Of a stretch of 64,000 bases of DNA, positions 49,730 through 57,709 are shown in pieces. The notes under the pieces were generated by a model. It searched no databases, was not told the origin of the DNA, and was given only the letters and a program-made list of their open reading frames with translations. The translations under genes were made by a program, and so were the position numbers. Every line of letters begins with the position of its first letter. Positions within the stretch are counted from its first letter, which is position 1. This DNA is from an uncultured Collinsella sp. (GTDB lineage: Bacteria; Actinomycetota; Coriobacteriia; Coriobacteriales; Coriobacteriaceae), in the NCBI GenBank assembly GCA_959020715.1, contig CAUESV010000009.1, positions 1 to 64,000 of the forward strand. Direction: 5' to 3'.

Positions 49730-51247
49730 ATGGCGCTCTATCTGGGTATTGATATTGGGACAAGCGCCTCTAAAGGCGTTTTAATCGATGATCGATGCAA
49801 CATCGTTTGCCAAGCCTCTTGTGGACACGAGACGGACAACCCGTGTGATGGATGGTACCAGCATGATGCGGAGGCAGTTTGGTGGGGCGATTTTTGCCGC
49901 CTGTCGCGCGAGCTGGTGGCGCGATCGGGGGTTAACGCGGCACAGATCGGATGCGTGGGCCTTTCCGCATTGGGTTGCGACTGTGTGCCGGTCGATACCG
50001 AGTGCAACGCGCTGGCGCCCGCGATTTTGTATGGAGTCGATGCACGTTCGAAGCCGCAGATTGACGAGCTTCTTTCCGAATATGGGTCAGATCGCGCGCG
50101 CGAGCTTTTCGGGCACGATCCCTGTTCGTCAGATATTGCTCCTAAGATCTTGTGGTTTAAGGAGAATATGCCCGAGGTGCACGAACGTGCCGCGAAGTTC
50201 CTGACGGCGTCATCGTTTCTGTGCGCAAAGTTGACGGGGCGTTTTACGGTGGACCGTTATTTGGCGGAGGATTTTCTTCCCCTATATGACCGCTACACTT
50301 GGAAGGTTGATGCTCGGGAATGTGCTCGTTTCTGCCGGCCTGACCAGATGGCGGAGGTAATGTCGGCTACCGATATTGCCGGGGTGATTACGCAACGTGC
50401 GGCTGAGGCGACGGGGCTCGCGGCAGGGACACCTGTCTTAGTGGGAACGGGCGACTCTGGTGCCGAGGCCATTTCGACGGGTGTATTCCGTCCCGGCGAT
50501 ATGATGGTTCAGTTGGGGAGTACGGCGTATTTCATCTACCTAGCTGATCATATGGTCGATGATGCCCGTCTGTGGCCAGGGACGTTTATCATTCCCGGAA
50601 CTTACGGGATCTGCGCGGGGACCAATACGGCGGGTGCGCTCACATCGTGGCTGCGCCAAGAGCTGTATCGCGACGCCGTAGAGGCCGAGGGCCACGGTGG
50701 CCCCGATGTATATTCGGTTATGGCGCATGATGCCGCCGACGTGGCGCCGGGTGCCGATGGGCTCCTGTGTCTGCCGTACTTTGCGGGGGAGCGTACTCCG
50801 CTCAACGATCCCGAGGCGCGTGGCGTCTTCTTTGGCCTGACCGGAAGGCATACGCGAGCCCATATGGTTCGCGCCGCCTTGGAAGGCGTCGCGTATACCG
50901 TTGCATCCCATGTCGACATTATCGAGCGAGAGCATGGACTGCCAATTGGGCGCATTATGCTTGTCGGAGGTGGAACCAAGAATCCAGTTTGGATGCAGGC
51001 TATCGCCGACGTATGCGGGCGCGAGGTCTCGGTTGCCAAGGTTACGGTGGGCGCATGTTTCGGTGATGCCATCATGGCAGCTCTCGCAGGTGGCGCCTAT
51101 GCATCATGGGATGAGCTCGCCCAAGTCCTTGGCGTTGCGCAAACAATCGTGCCCGATATGGCTGCCCACGAGTTATATGCGTCGCGTCGTCATATCTTTG
51201 ACGAATTGTATGCACGTAATCGTGATCTCATGCACGAATTGGTGTAA
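49730..51247 (+). CDS. FGGY-family carbohydrate kinase (xylulokinase-like)
   Basis: 505 residues. N-terminal YLGIDIGTSASKGVLID is the phosphate-1 motif of FGGY kinases; the C-terminal half has LLCLPYFAGERTPLNDPEARG and MLVGGGTKNPVWMQ. The layout is xylulokinase-like, but ligand residues cannot be read reliably. It is the last gene of the operon and gives it a third kinase, which argues for more than one sugar product or for a branched pathway. A hairpin follows. Confidence 0.92.
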   Translation: MALYLGIDIGTSASKGVLIDDRCNIVCQASCGHETDNPCDGWYQHDAEAVWWGDFCRLSRELVARSGVNAAQIGCVGLSALGCDCVPVDTECNALAPAILYGVDARSKPQIDELLSEYGSDRARELFGHDPCSSDIAPKILWFKENMPEVHERAAKFLTASSFLCAKLTGRFTVDRYLAEDFLPLYDRYTWKVDARECARFCRPDQMAEVMSATDIAGVITQRAAEATGLAAGTPVLVGTGDSGAEAISTGVFRPGDMMVQLGSTAYFIYLADHMVDDARLWPGTFIIPGTYGICAGTNTAGALTSWLRQELYRDAVEAEGHGGPDVYSVMAHDAADVAPGADGLLCLPYFAGERTPLNDPEARGVFFGLTGRHTRAHMVRAALEGVAYTVASHVDIIEREHGLPIGRIMLVGGGTKNPVWMQAIADVCGREVSVAKVTVGACFGDAIMAALAGGAYASWDELAQVLGVAQTIVPDMAAHELYASRRHIFDELYARNRDLMHELV

Positions 51248-51274
51248 TGCTGCCGAATTGTACTGCCTACCAAT

Positions 51275-51312
51275 AGGGACTGCGTTGTGCGATTCGCATG
51301 TCCCTTGGCATT
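51275..51312. terminator. Probable terminator between convergent genes
   Basis: AGGGAC pairs with GTCCCT, with inner GCG/CGC, followed a few bases later by TTTTT. It lies between the FGGY kinase gene and the convergent tatD-type gene. Confidence 0.5.
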
Positions 51313-51326
51313 TTTGCCCACAGGGG

Positions 51327-52109
51327 TTAGCGAAGGTCAAAAACAGAGTGCGCATTTGCTAAAACTACCGACTCGATGCGCTTTGCGTCACAGTTTTTGA
51401 GTGAGGCAATGCGCATCGAGGTCCTTGCGAGCGATCTGATGAGCGACTGCGCGCTTGTTTCTGTGTTTGGCTCGGCCGGCGCATCGGTCTCGAGCAGTAG
51501 ACGGTCGAGTGGAATCTGTCGGGCATATTCGCGACCGCGCTTGGTGGCGAGCATACGCTCGTTCACGGAAAAATAGCAGCCTGCGTTTCGCGCGCGGGCG
51601 AGTTCGTCCGAAGTGCCGCTAAACCAGTGGAAGATGCTAGCGGGGGAGTCGGGGTTTGGGATGAGCAGTCCATGCAATTCGAGGATGTCCAGTACGGCTC
51701 CTGCCGAACGAACGGCGTGAATTGATATCACACGCCCGACAAGAGGATGCTGCACGAGCGCATCGTAGAGCCGGTCAAGCGCCTGTATTTGTAGCGGCTC
51801 GCTTCCTGCAAAGTGTGCGGAAAAGTCGAGTCCCACCTCGCCGATGTAGCGCTCTTGGGCAGCAACTTCGCAAAGCAGATCGACTTCGGCAGGACCGCAG
51901 CGGCCGTCGGCGAGCCACCAGGGGTGGAGCCCAACGCCAGCGATGATGCCTGGTAGGCGACGGGCGCGCTCGTTTGCGCTAGCGAAGTCGCGTGGATCGA
52001 CGCCGCAATCAAATAGACCCAAGCCCAGCGCCGTCGCCTCATCGGCAACGGCGTCCGGGTGAGCCATTAAATCAAGATGGCAGTGTGCATCAAATAACCG
52101 GGGCTCCAT
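51327..52109 (-). CDS. TatD-family metal-dependent hydrolase
   Basis: 260 residues. The metal motifs are FDAHCHLD, GEVGLDF (Glu), SIHAVR (His), FHWFSG and LLETDAP (Asp). TatD proteins are DNases, and some remove D-amino acids from tRNA or act in repair. GGAGCG precedes the ATG. It lies 14 bases after the stop of the tcdA-like gene and is probably co-transcribed with it. Confidence 0.92.
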   Translation of the reverse strand: MEPRLFDAHCHLDLMAHPDAVADEATALGLGLFDCGVDPRDFASANERARRLPGIIAGVGLHPWWLADGRCGPAEVDLLCEVAAQERYIGEVGLDFSAHFAGSEPLQIQALDRLYDALVQHPLVGRVISIHAVRSAGAVLDILELHGLLIPNPDSPASIFHWFSGTSDELARARNAGCYFSVNERMLATKRGREYARQIPLDRLLLETDAPAEPNTETSAQSLIRSLARTSMRIASLKNCDAKRIESVVLANAHSVFDLR

Positions 52110-52123
52110 CTCGGCGCGCTCCG

Positions 52124-52921
52124 CTAGTCCAGACGTTGGCCATCGGAGCGTACGCGCTCGGTGCCGCGGCCACTGATCTGGCGGATAACCTCGCCGGCGA
52201 TCATCTGACCCATGATGGGCGGCATAAAACTGGCGGTTCCGAGCTCGGTACGCTCATGGATGTTGGAAGGGTCGCGGGGCTGTGTCTTAACCGATTCCTC
52301 GCAGCTAAACAGTACATGCAGGCTCTTGATGCCGCGCTTCTTGCATTCTTTGCGCATAATGCGGCTCATGGGGTCACGTACCGTATCGAAAATGTCGGCA
52401 AAGCGGAGGCACTCGGGATGGAGCTTGTTGGCCCCGCCCATGGAGCTAACCAAACGAATGTCGTGGTCCTGAGCATATTTAGCAATGGTGAGCTTGGCCG
52501 AGATGGTGTCGATGGCGTCGACGACGTAGTCGAGCTTGCCACCTGTCTGCTCCAAAACGCTCGCGAAGAAATCGTCGATGTTGTCGCTCAGCAAGTATTC
52601 AGTTCGCTTGATGACGATGGCGGCGGGATTGATGTCGTGGATCATGGCTTCCATCACGTCAACCTTGCGCTTGCCGACGGTGCTGTGAAAGGCGATGGCC
52701 TGGCGATTGATATTGCTGGGCGCGATGATGTCCTTGTCCAGAATGACGAAATGACCGATACCGCCGCGGGCAAGTGCCTCGCAGCAATTGGAGCCCACAC
52801 CTCCGCAGCCGAGCACCAGCACCGTAGCATCGGCGAGCTTATCGAGTGCCTCGTGGCCCATGATGATCTCGAGCTTGGTGTCGCGTGTCTCGATGGCGGC
52901 TGCGGCAGCGGTTTCGGTCAT
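52124..52921 (-). CDS. tcdA: tRNA threonylcarbamoyladenosine dehydratase (E1-like, TcdA/CsdL)
   Basis: 265 residues. An E1/ThiF/MoeB-like ATP-binding fold: VLGCGGVGSNCCEALARGGIGHF, DKDIIAPSNINRQ, DVMEAMIHDINP, VVDAIDTISAK. The length and SSMGGANKLHP segment fit TcdA, which cyclises t6A37 in tRNAs to ct6A. GGAGG precedes the ATG at 52921. A related MoeB/ThiF-type role is less likely because no partner sulfur-carrier gene is adjacent. Confidence 0.9.
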   Translation of the reverse strand: MTETAAAAAIETRDTKLEIIMGHEALDKLADATVLVLGCGGVGSNCCEALARGGIGHFVILDKDIIAPSNINRQAIAFHSTVGKRKVDVMEAMIHDINPAAIVIKRTEYLLSDNIDDFFASVLEQTGGKLDYVVDAIDTISAKLTIAKYAQDHDIRLVSSMGGANKLHPECLRFADIFDTVRDPMSRIMRKECKKRGIKSLHVLFSCEESVKTQPRDPSNIHERTELGTASFMPPIMGQMIAGEVIRQISGRGTERVRSDGQRLD

Positions 52922-53008
52922 AAATATCCTCCGATGGGGAAGCAGGTCGTGTTTTAGCTATCGCCATTATAGGTATTATTACGATTCCATTTGAGCCCTA
53001 GGTGATTG

Positions 53009-53036
53009 TTGAAATGGGCAGGGATTCGCATAAGAT
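53009..53036 (+). promoter_or_regulatory. Promoter of the putative small RNA
   Basis: TTGAAA, a 16-base spacer and TAAGAT. Transcription would start near 53043, at the base of the first hairpin of the RNA. Confidence 0.65.
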
Positions 53037-53042
53037 GAAGCA

Positions 53043-53137
53043 GATGGCACCCGTTGCCGCGGGTTAGCCAACTCCGAAACACGTTTTTGGCGTGAGAAGT
53101 GGCCGTCTTCGCATTACGCGGAGGCGGCTATTTTTTT
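53043..53137 (+). ncRNA. Putative ~95-nt small RNA
   Basis: A compact unit between its own promoter and a T-rich terminator. Three hairpins are predicted: TGGC-ACCCG...CGGGT-TA-GCCA, CACG-TTTTTGG-CGTG, and the terminator GCCGTCTTCGC/GCGGAGGCGGC with seven Ts. No open reading frame or known family was recognised. It could be a trans-acting sRNA or a terminated leader. The next gene has its own promoter 14 bases after the terminator. Confidence 0.55.
53099..53137 (+). terminator. Terminator of the putative small RNA
   Basis: A GC-rich stem with G-T pairs (GGCCGTCTTCGC/GCGGAGGCGGCT) followed by TTTTTTT. Confidence 0.8.
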
Positions 53138-53147
53138 GAGTACAAGA

Positions 53148-53171
53148 TTAGATAGTTAGACAAACATCTAA
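53148..53171 (+). promoter_or_regulatory. Probable SdpR autoregulatory operator
   Basis: TTAGAT and ATCTAA form an inverted repeat with 12 bases between. The -35 element TTAGAC lies inside it, the usual layout for ArsR-family autorepression. Confidence 0.6.
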
Positions 53172-53185
53172 ATATCGAGTATAGT
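53156..53185 (+). promoter_or_regulatory. Promoter of the sdpR-sdpI operon
   Basis: TTAGAC, an 18-base spacer and TATAGT, 34 bases before the start codon. Confidence 0.65.
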
Positions 53186-53219
53186 GTGCGCGTCATGAGA
53201 GATGGTGAGAGGAGGTCTT

Positions 53220-53498
53220 ATGCCGGGAGAGGGTTTTAAGGCGCTGGCCGATCCTACGCGGCGGCGCATTTTGGAACTGCTGCGCGAGGGCAATTGCACG
53301 GCCGGGGAGCTTGCTGAGCATTTTGACATCAGCAAGCCGTCGTTGAGCCATCACTTGGCGACGCTCAAAAGCGCCGGGTTGGTGACCGACGAACGTCATG
53401 GCCAAAGCATCGTTTACAGCTTAAACACCACCGTCATGCAGGATTTAATAGGCTGGTTTATGGGCTTTACAAACACTGAAGGTGATAAGGATGAATAA
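53220..53498 (+). CDS. ArsR-family repressor, SdpR-like
   Basis: 92 residues. The winged helix is ALADPTRRRILELLREG ... ISKPSLSHHLATLKSAGLV ... RHGQSIVYSL. No metal-binding cysteines are seen in the recognition helix region, as in SdpR autorepressors rather than metal sensors. GAGGAGG precedes the ATG at 53220. It overlaps the SdpI-like gene by 8 bases, the typical SdpR-SdpI pairing, in which the immunity protein sequesters the repressor at the membrane. Confidence 0.9.
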   Translation: MPGEGFKALADPTRRRILELLREGNCTAGELAEHFDISKPSLSHHLATLKSAGLVTDERHGQSIVYSLNTTVMQDLIGWFMGFTNTEGDKDE

Positions 53499-54195
53499 CG
53501 AAAACAAGGGCATTCACCCCACGGGGGTATCGTCGCGCGTGTGGATTGCGCTGGTCGCTCTGTGCGTCGCCAATGTCGTAGCGCATCTCATGGTGATGCC
53601 GAGCTTGCCTGCGCAGATTCCCACGCACTGGGGCGCGAACGGCGCCGTCGACGGTTGGGGTCCTAGCTGGATGGCCTCCGCGCTCGGCGTGCTGCCTCTG
53701 GCGCTTCTCGCAATGTTCTGCGTGGCGCCGCGCATCGACCCCAAAGGTGAGGCATATCGAACCTCGGGCAAGTTCTACCAGGGCTTCGTAATCGCCTTCA
53801 CCTTGTTCATGTGCGCCATAAGCTGGCTGGGAGAGCTTACGGTCTGGGGCGTGGTGCCGGCGGTCGGTTCGGTCAACGTGCTGATTTCCGGTGTTGTCGG
53901 TTTGCTGTTCATCGGCGTAGGCAACTACTTGCCGCGTGTGAAGCAGAACTATACGCTCGGTATCAAGACACCTTGGGCGCTTGCCGATCCCGAAAACTGG
54001 CGCCGTACGCAGCGTTTTGGCGGCGCCTGCTTTATGGTGCTGGGTATTGGCCTGATTGTGATGGGCGTGGCAGGCAGCGTGCTTTCGAGTGAAGTCGTCG
54101 CCGCGGTGATTGCGGTTCTGGCGTTTGGTTCGGTCGGAGCCGTCTACGTCTACTCGTATCTGCTATGGCGCAAATCGCAGCGAGTCGCTCGTTAA
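53491..54195 (+). CDS. SdpI-family membrane protein
   Basis: 234 residues with six predicted membrane helices. The DUF1648 signature near the N-terminus (MPSLPAQIPTHWGANGAVDGWG in part) and NYLPRVKQNYTLGIKTPWAL in the middle identify the SdpI family. In B. subtilis SdpI gives immunity to the toxin SDP and relays the signal to SdpR. No toxin gene is adjacent, so here it may be a resistance or sensing module for toxins of other strains. Confidence 0.9.
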   Translation: MNNENKGIHPTGVSSRVWIALVALCVANVVAHLMVMPSLPAQIPTHWGANGAVDGWGPSWMASALGVLPLALLAMFCVAPRIDPKGEAYRTSGKFYQGFVIAFTLFMCAISWLGELTVWGVVPAVGSVNVLISGVVGLLFIGVGNYLPRVKQNYTLGIKTPWALADPENWRRTQRFGGACFMVLGIGLIVMGVAGSVLSSEVVAAVIAVLAFGSVGAVYVYSYLLWRKSQRVAR

Positions 54196-54259
54196 GGTTG
54201 CGGAAAACTAGCGTACGCAGTTCATAGTATGTTCCGGGGGACTTTTCCCAGGTAGTATT

Positions 54260-54288
54260 AGGGGGTGTGGGCAACCATGCCCCTTTTT
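54260..54288 (+). terminator. Terminator after the SdpI-like gene
   Basis: AGGGGGTGTGG-GCAA-CCATGCCCCT followed by TTTT, with two wobble pairs. Confidence 0.75.
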
Positions 54289-54379
54289 CGTTACGTTTCA
54301 GAGCTGGTTCCCTCATTTCGTTTCCACTAAAGCGAATCAAGAATAGGGAAACAGCAGGTAGAAAGGATAGAACAGACAT

Positions 54380-56059
54380 ATGGCGGAGTTTATCTACCAG
54401 ATGTATCAGGCTCGCAAGGCCCATGGCGACAAGGTAATCCTTGACGACGTGACCCTGAGCTTCTACCCCGGTGCCAAGATCGGCGTCGTGGGTCCCAACG
54501 GCATGGGCAAGTCGACCTTGCTCAAGATCATGGCCGGCATCGAGGAGGTCTCCAACGGCGATGCCAGGCTCACCCCCGGCTACACCGTGGGCATCCTGCA
54601 GCAGGAGCCGCCGCTCGACGACGACAAGACCGTTATCGAGAACGTGCGCATGGCGTTTGGCGATATGATCGCCAAGGTCGATCGCTTCAATAAGATCGGC
54701 GAGGAGATGTGCGACCCGGATTGCGACATGGACGCCCTCATGGCCGAGATGGGCAAGCTCCAGGACGAGATTGATGCCGCCGACGGCTGGGATATCGATT
54801 CCAAGCTCGGCCAGGCCATGGATGCCCTGCAGCTGCCCGATTCCGATATGCCGGTCAACGTGCTTTCCGGCGGCGAGCGCCGCCGCGTGGCCCTGTGCAA
54901 GCTGCTGCTCGAGGCTCCCGACCTGCTGCTGCTTGACGAGCCCACAAACCACCTAGACGCTGAGTCGATCCTGTGGCTCGAGCACTTCCTTCACAACTAC
55001 CAGGGCGCGGTGCTTGCCGTCACGCACGATCGCTACTTCCTGGATAACGTTGCCGAGTGGATCTGCGAGGTCGACCGCGGTCACCTTTATCCCTACAAGG
55101 GCAACTACTCCACGTATCTGGAGACCAAGGCCGCCCGTATCGAGGCGCAGGGCAACCGCGACGCCAAGCTCGCCAAGCGCATGGAGGCCGAGCTCGAGTG
55201 GGTACGCAGTTCGCCCAAGGCTCGCCAGGCCAAGAACAAGGCTCGTCTGGCTCGCTACGAGGAGATGGAGGCCGAGGCCCGCGCAAGCCAGAAACTCGAC
55301 TGGACCGATATCCGCATCCCTGTGGGCCCGCGTTTGGGTAACAAGGTGCTCGAGGCCCATCACCTGCACAAGGAATTCGACGGTCGCGTGCTCATCGACG
55401 ACCTTTCTTTCACCCTGCCGCGTAACGGCATCGTGGGCGTCATCGGCCCCAACGGTGTGGGCAAGACTACGCTCTTCAAGACCATCGTGGGCCTGGAGCC
55501 GCTGACTTCGGGCGAGCTCGAGGTGGGCGAGACCGTCAAGATCTCCTATGTCGATCAGAACCGTTCTGGCATCGATCCCGATAAGAACCTGTGGGAGGTC
55601 GTCTCGGATGGCCTGGACCACATGATGGTCGGCGAGACCGAGGTCCCCAGCCGCGCGTACGTGGCGAGCTTTGGCTTTAAGGGTCAGGACCAGCAGAAGC
55701 GCGCTGGCGTACTCTCCGGTGGTGAGCGCAATCGTCTGAACCTGGCGCTCACGCTCAAGCAGGGCGGCAACCTGCTGCTCCTCGACGAGCCCACGAACGA
55801 TCTCGACGTCGAGACGCTGTCCTCACTCGAAGCGGCGCTGCTCGAGTTCCCGGGCTGCTCGGTGGTCATTAGCCACGACCGTATGTTCCTGGACCGCGTC
55901 GCCACACACATTCTGGCGTGGGAGGGCACCGACGAGAATCCGGGCAACTGGTATTGGTTCGAGGGCAACTTCGAGGCCTATCAGGCCAATCGCATCGAGC
56001 GCTTGGGCGAGGACGCGGCCCAGCCGCATCGTATCCACCGTAAGCTGACGCGCGACTAG
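54380..56059 (+). CDS. ettA: ABC-F translation factor EttA
   Basis: 559 residues with two ATPase domains and no membrane part. Walker A motifs are GPNGMGKST and GPNGVGKTT; the signatures are LSGGERRRVALCK and LSGGERNRLNLAL. The inter-domain linker and arm, rich in charged residues, match EttA in length. EttA binds the ribosomal E site and gates translation according to the ATP/ADP ratio. AGAAAGGAT precedes the ATG. It is a single-gene unit followed by a palindrome and a bidirectional terminator. Confidence 0.94.
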   Translation: MAEFIYQMYQARKAHGDKVILDDVTLSFYPGAKIGVVGPNGMGKSTLLKIMAGIEEVSNGDARLTPGYTVGILQQEPPLDDDKTVIENVRMAFGDMIAKVDRFNKIGEEMCDPDCDMDALMAEMGKLQDEIDAADGWDIDSKLGQAMDALQLPDSDMPVNVLSGGERRRVALCKLLLEAPDLLLLDEPTNHLDAESILWLEHFLHNYQGAVLAVTHDRYFLDNVAEWICEVDRGHLYPYKGNYSTYLETKAARIEAQGNRDAKLAKRMEAELEWVRSSPKARQAKNKARLARYEEMEAEARASQKLDWTDIRIPVGPRLGNKVLEAHHLHKEFDGRVLIDDLSFTLPRNGIVGVIGPNGVGKTTLFKTIVGLEPLTSGELEVGETVKISYVDQNRSGIDPDKNLWEVVSDGLDHMMVGETEVPSRAYVASFGFKGQDQQKRAGVLSGGERNRLNLALTLKQGGNLLLLDEPTNDLDVETLSSLEAALLEFPGCSVVISHDRMFLDRVATHILAWEGTDENPGNWYWFEGNFEAYQANRIERLGEDAAQPHRIHRKLTRD

Positions 56060-56102
56060 ATCGTTGCGCGGTTTTCCAAACCGCGTAACTGCTCGACGCT
56101 GC

Positions 56103-56202
56103 GCGGGTCGCAAGCACCCCATCTTGCCGTTCAAGCCGTCGCTCGCGTACCGAAGTACGCGTCGCCCCTCTTTCACGGCAACCTGGGGCACTTGCGGCCC
56201 GC
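56103..56202. repeat. 100-bp imperfect palindrome after ettA
   Basis: The 28-base arms 56103-56130 and 56175-56202 match at 23 of 28 positions. The inner hairpin CGCGTAC-CGAA-GTACGCG (56144-56161) has exactly the same centre. A separate CGCGGTTT-TCC-AAACCGCG hairpin lies just before it (56067-56085). Confidence 0.88.
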
Positions 56203-56229
56203 TCGCTGTTGGTTACGCAACATCAACAA

Positions 56230-56270
56230 ATAAAAACGGCTCAAATCCTGATTTGGATTTGAGCCGTTTG
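56230..56270. terminator. Bidirectional terminator
   Basis: AAACGGCTCAAATCC pairs with GGATTTGAGCCGTTT and is flanked by A- and T-rich ends. It serves ettA and the convergent LOTUS-like gene. Confidence 0.9.
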
Positions 56271-56273
56271 TCG

Positions 56274-57569
56274 TTACTGCTCGGGTTCTTCGACTTTATC
56301 GATGACCCAGGTGGATCCGAGACCACCGGTGGTGTTGCGGCGGATGCGCACGGCAACCTCGCGACGCTCGCCGGCCTGCGTGTAGCGCAGGGGGAAGCTT
56401 GCGCGGTTTCGCGCGGCCTCGATGGTACCGCGCTCGCGGGCGATCCAGTAGTACTCGCCGACGATGCCGAGGGTATCGGCGCCGTAGGGGAGATAGGTCG
56501 ACAACTGGTGTAGCAATGGACCGGGGCAGAAGACCTCGGTTGCGAAATCGATGGGGAAGTCCTCGGGGATGGCGGGCGCTACGGGTGCGGGGGCCGGTAC
56601 CATCGTCGGTGCGAAGGTCTGCTCATTGACGGGCGTCACCTCGATGACGGGCGCGGGTTCGGCGCCGAGTACTGATTCGGTGTCCGCTTTCGGCATCGCC
56701 GCGGAATCTGCGGGCTCGACGATGGCAGGTGCGTCTGCGGTCGCGGTGTCGAACTCGACTTGCGGAGCGCTCTGATTCTCGACGCTCGACTTTGCCTCGA
56801 TGGGCGTGGATGCCATGGTGGTGATGCCGGCGTTTGCGTTCTCGGGGTCATAGACGACCGTGAGCGAGATGGCGGGCTGCGGTGCCTCGGGCTCCGGCGT
56901 CGACTCGGTAGCGTCTTGATCTGCGGGCTCGTCGGACTGATCGTCCTCGGCCTTGTCACCAAAGACATCGCTGTTTTGGAATGCAGACGTCTCGGGCTGG
57001 TCAGCGGCTTCTTCGGTTGTCGACTTGGGAGCTTCGTTGAGCTCCGCAGTGGTTTCCTGCTCAGATATGACTTCGGGATCGGTCGTGGCGGTGATTTCGG
57101 TTTCTGCTGTTACCTCAATAGCGACTTCGATCTCTGCCTCGGGCTCGGGCTCCGGCACGGCTTCAACCATGGTTTCTGGCTTGGGACGTTTAACGTGCTT
57201 GGGACGCACGGCCTTGAGGTCCTTCTCGCCGCGCTTTTTCTTTTTGTAGGACTGCTTGGCTCCCTTGGCTGCCTTGGGCTTGTCCTCGCCCTTGGCAAGG
57301 GCGGCATCCCAAGCCTCGTTGGCGATGACGGTGGCATACAGGCGACCGCCCTTAAAGACGGTCAGCTTAATGCAGTCGTCGAGCTCCTCGAGCAGCTCAC
57401 GCGTGGACTCAAAGCCCAGGTCATAAGCGGTCATGTCGCCGGCGGCGAGCGCCTCCTCGACCTGTGTCATAAACGTTTGCTTGCCGCACCCAATCGCGTC
57501 GCGCAGCAGGCGATACAGATAGATGTGGTTGCCCAGCGAAAGCGTGGGCCTAACTATTGTCTTGCTCAT
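56274..57569 (-). CDS. Protein with N-terminal OST-HTH/LOTUS-like domain and long acidic linker
   Basis: 431 residues. Residues 1-85 (YLYRLLRDAIGCGKQTFM ... LGFESTRELLEELDDCIKL ... GGRLYATVI) have the pattern of OST-HTH/LOTUS domains, which bind RNA. A basic patch (KKKKRGEKDLKAVRPKH) follows, then about 220 residues of Pro/Glu/Ala/Thr-rich, probably disordered linker. The last 90 residues are a globular domain I do not recognise (LLHQLSTYLPYGADTLGIV, RIRRNTTGGLGSTWVI). GAGGAGA precedes the ATG. The function is unknown; RNA binding is inferred. Confidence 0.75.
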   Translation of the reverse strand: MSKTIVRPTLSLGNHIYLYRLLRDAIGCGKQTFMTQVEEALAAGDMTAYDLGFESTRELLEELDDCIKLTVFKGGRLYATVIANEAWDAALAKGEDKPKAAKGAKQSYKKKKRGEKDLKAVRPKHVKRPKPETMVEAVPEPEPEAEIEVAIEVTAETEITATTDPEVISEQETTAELNEAPKSTTEEAADQPETSAFQNSDVFGDKAEDDQSDEPADQDATESTPEPEAPQPAISLTVVYDPENANAGITTMASTPIEAKSSVENQSAPQVEFDTATADAPAIVEPADSAAMPKADTESVLGAEPAPVIEVTPVNEQTFAPTMVPAPAPVAPAIPEDFPIDFATEVFCPGPLLHQLSTYLPYGADTLGIVGEYYWIARERGTIEAARNRASFPLRYTQAGERREVAVRIRRNTTGGLGSTWVIDKVEEPEQ

Positions 57570-57639
57570 GGCAAATCTCCTCTTTACACATGTAAAGCAT
57601 CTTACCATCGCATAGCGTTCGCCATGGCGGCGCCCAAGG

Positions 57640-57675
57640 CAAACGGGCGCGAACCGCTTTCGATTCGCGCCCGTT
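57640..57675 (-). terminator. Terminator after the Ser/Thr-rich tail protein gene
   Basis: ACGGGCGCGAA pairs with TTCGCGCCCGT; on the minus strand it is followed by TTGCCTT. It lies between two minus-strand genes. Confidence 0.65.
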
Positions 57676-57709
57676 GTACAGGTCGGTTATCTATGAGAGG
57701 CAAATGTAC

